The translations under genes and the position numbers were made by a program. From assembly GCA_049999805.1 (NCBI GenBank), contig JBNGIO010006406.1, positions 90,581-121,128 of the forward strand: a stretch of 30,548 nt of DNA, read 5' to 3'. This DNA is from Folioceros fuciformis (taxonomy: Eukaryota > Anthocerotophyta > Anthocerotopsida > Anthocerotales). Shown here piece after piece: positions 28,753 to 30,548 of this stretch. Numbering within the stretch: position 1 is the stretch's first letter; the number at the start of each line of letters is the position of its first letter. The notes below the pieces were generated by a model. The model searched no databases and had not been told where the DNA came from. It saw only the letters and a program-made list of their open reading frames with translations.

Positions 28753-30548
28753 GTGAATCATTTTGTCAGGGGCCTGGGGAGGATGGTCAAAGATGGCTTC
28801 TAAGTGTAGGAGGTTAAAGTACCTGATAGACGAGGAGGTTATTTGGGATATTGTTTGCCTTCAAGATCACAAGCTCGGAGCATATCCAAAAAGTGAAGAA
28901 GCTATTCCTGCCAGGTAGAATTGAATGGGTGGCAGCTAGGGCAGAGCAAACAAGCAACAGTGTCCGCAACCCGGGGAGGTATTTCCATAATTGTTCACCC
29001 AGAGTATACTCATAATATCTTGGAGTCAGGTCAAGATGAGGGTGGTAGGTTTGTGTGGATGATGCTGCAAATGCATCAAGGCCTGCTCAATATCTGCAAT
29101 ATTTATGCTCCCAATGCTGTCTCCGATAGGAGTAGCCTCTGGTGTAGTCTTGGGGAACAACTGGATGAGCAGATCCTGTGGATGCTGGCCGGGGATTTCA
29201 ACTTTGTTGAAAGGCGGGAAGATATCCGAGGGGAGAGCCCAGAAGACATTCGGTTTGTGCCCATGTCCTGGCATGAGATGAGGGATACTGTCTTGGCTAT
29301 ACAGGATCCGTGGCTGGCTCTTCCAGCGCATCGTCAGCCGCAGTCCTTGAAGTTTAGCTGGTCTAACCAACAACAGCAAAATTTGGGAGCGCGTAGATTG
29401 GATAGGTTCTATGTCCCAGGTGGTTGGTTGCCACTGGTGCAATCGTATAGCATCCTCGTTGGTACGATCCTTTCGGGCCATCATCCAATCAGCTCGCACC
29501 TGAGACTTGCTCCTATCTCGAGGGCGGCAAAGGAGGCAGATGCAAACCTTTCGGATGAACACGTCCTTGCTTAGGAAGGAGTGTTCGAGGAGGTTAAAAG
29601 CATCTGGCAAGGGATAGAGAAGGGGGAAGAACTTGTTGTTTCCAGGTTGATTTGTGCTAATAACGCCGGGACTAGGTATTTGAGGAAATGGGGGGTTCAA
29701 CGGGTGAAGGAGTTGTGCCAACAAGAATGTTTTTGGAGAGGGGAACTAAGCTGGTTGCAAAGGAGCTATGAGGAGCGGGACTTCACAATTGAAGAGGAAG
29801 CTCGGAAAACGGAGGTACAATGCGCTTTGGCCAAGCTGGAAGAGGACAAAGCCAAAGGTTGGTTTAAACGGGCAAAGGTTAAGTGGGTAAGGGAAGGAGA
29901 CGGTCCGTCTAAATTCTTTTTTCATAAGGTGGTTGCAAATCAGCGCAAGTCACGTATTCATGCGCTCCTGAACGCGCAAGGAGTGGTGCAAGATTCACTT
30001 GAAGGTTTGAAAAAGCTCATCACCTTCTTCTTTGTGGGGATTTTTTTTAGCATCGGGAAGTTGACTAGGTGGGAACAGCTTTGGTCTTCTTCCTACGGGA
30101 CCTTCTCGGCTAAAGTGTCACAAGACCAGCGCACGACGTTGGATAAGCCGATCAATGCAGACGAAGTTCTCCAAGCTCTGAAGGGGATGCCAAGGAATAA
30201 GTCCCCGGGACATGACGGTATCCCGCCCGAGTTTTTGCTTTGGGTGTGGGAGTTCATAGAGCCTTTATTCATGGAGGCGGTGGACATGATCTGGGAGGAA
30301 GGTAGCATGGGGAGTTGGTTTAACATGGGGGTCACTGCCTTGCTCCCTAAGCAGGACGCCAGTCTATCAATCTCCAATTGGCGTCCAATCACGTTGCTGA
30401 CAACTACGTACAAGGTGATTGCTAGGGTTTTGGCCAACCGCATCAAGCCTTTTATGGACGACTGTATTGAGAAAGAGCAATGAGGGTTCATCCAAAATAG
30501 ATGCATCTTGGACAACCTTCTATTCTTGCGGGAAGGTAAGTATAATAC
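28753..30548 (+). pseudogene. LINE ORF2: AP-endonuclease and reverse transcriptase (partial, stops and frameshifts)
   Basis: Copying enzyme of the LINE. Endonuclease: HFVRGLGRMVK (28759), then frame change to YLIDEEVIWDIVCLQDHKLG (28828), then frame change to RGGISIIVHPEY, ICNIYAPNAVSDRSSLW, MLAGDFNFVERR, FSWSN, RRLDRFYVPGGW and SGHHPIS, where the family normally has SDHxP. TAG at 29572-29574 interrupts the frame. The RT part continues in the same frame: VKWVREGDGPSKFFFHKVV, ALKGMPRNKSPGHDGIPPEF (motif 1) and NWRPITLLTTTYKVIARVLA (motif 2). TGA at 30481-30483 sits exactly within the EQxGFIxNR motif. The catalytic FADD-type motif would lie beyond the window. Nonfunctional as written. Confidence 0.92.

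Larger units (their letters stand above)
22560..30548 (+). mobile_element. L1-type non-LTR retrotransposon (LINE), decayed, running off the window
   Basis: In order: a GC-rich 5' part with tRNA-promoter-like boxes (22641-22685), a DUF4283-like and zinc-knuckle ORF1 start, a very long low-complexity ORF1 continuation with an intact 785-codon frame (26156-28513), a 4 x 20-bp repeat, then apurinic-endonuclease and reverse-transcriptase domains of ORF2. The reverse transcriptase is cut by the window end, so the 3' tail and target-site duplications cannot be seen. The left boundary is approximate (between 22490 and 22640). ORF1 and ORF2 carry several frameshifts and stops, so this copy is not autonomous. 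More than 7.9 kb is already present before the RT core, longer than I expect for a plant L1. Confidence 0.88.

Overview
The window looks like nuclear DNA of a land plant. It holds a nuclear gene for a plastid ribosomal protein, a mitochondrial gamma-carbonic-anhydrase-like gene of the plant type, a PLS-class pentatricopeptide-repeat (PPR) gene, a plant-type receptor-like kinase and an L1-type LINE. GT-AG introns are short where measurable (about 46-172 nt, often 80-150), genes are closely packed, and the PPR E-domain wording resembles non-flowering lineages. I infer a bryophyte or lycophyte, but the species cannot be fixed from the sequence alone. A 100-N run at 16058-16157 shows this is a draft assembly.

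Layout. 96-2655 (+): two-membrane-segment apyrase, 8 exons. 3244-4119 (+): gamma-carbonic-anhydrase-like protein of mitochondrial complex I, intronless. 4545-5334 (-): plastid ribosomal protein uS9, 2 exons. 5516-7037 (+): proteasome beta1/PBA1, 8 exons, divergent from the uS9 gene over only 181 bp. 7038-8009: intergenic DNA with a ~54-bp minisatellite. 8010-9521 (-): receptor-like kinase with almost no visible ectodomain. 10942-14445 (-): Golgi tethering subunit COG1, 6 exons, one intron being frame-preserving and stop-free. 15668-19516 (+): DEAH splicing helicase PRP16, one exon with the assembly gap inside its N-terminus. 20128-22419 (+): intronless PPR protein with E motifs and no DYW domain. 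About 22560 to the window end (+): a 5'-complete-looking but decayed LINE.

The host genes are mostly unrelated housekeeping genes (nucleotide hydrolysis, respiration, plastid translation, protein turnover, signalling, Golgi traffic, splicing, organelle RNA processing); I see no gene cluster acting in one pathway. The structurally unusual part is the LINE. A DUF4283-like/zinc-knuckle ORF1 start, broken by frameshifts, is followed by about 4.5 kb of Gly/Glu/Ser-rich sequence. That stretch includes an intact 785-codon ORF (26156-28513) of no recognised family. Then come a 4 x 20-bp tandem repeat and a broken endonuclease-reverse transcriptase ORF2 that leaves the window. Two ORF2 stops look like single C-to-T changes, as expected for a methylated, silenced element.

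Exon boundaries were placed by hand from GT-AG sites, reading phase and remembered family conservation; no alignment or transcript data were available.
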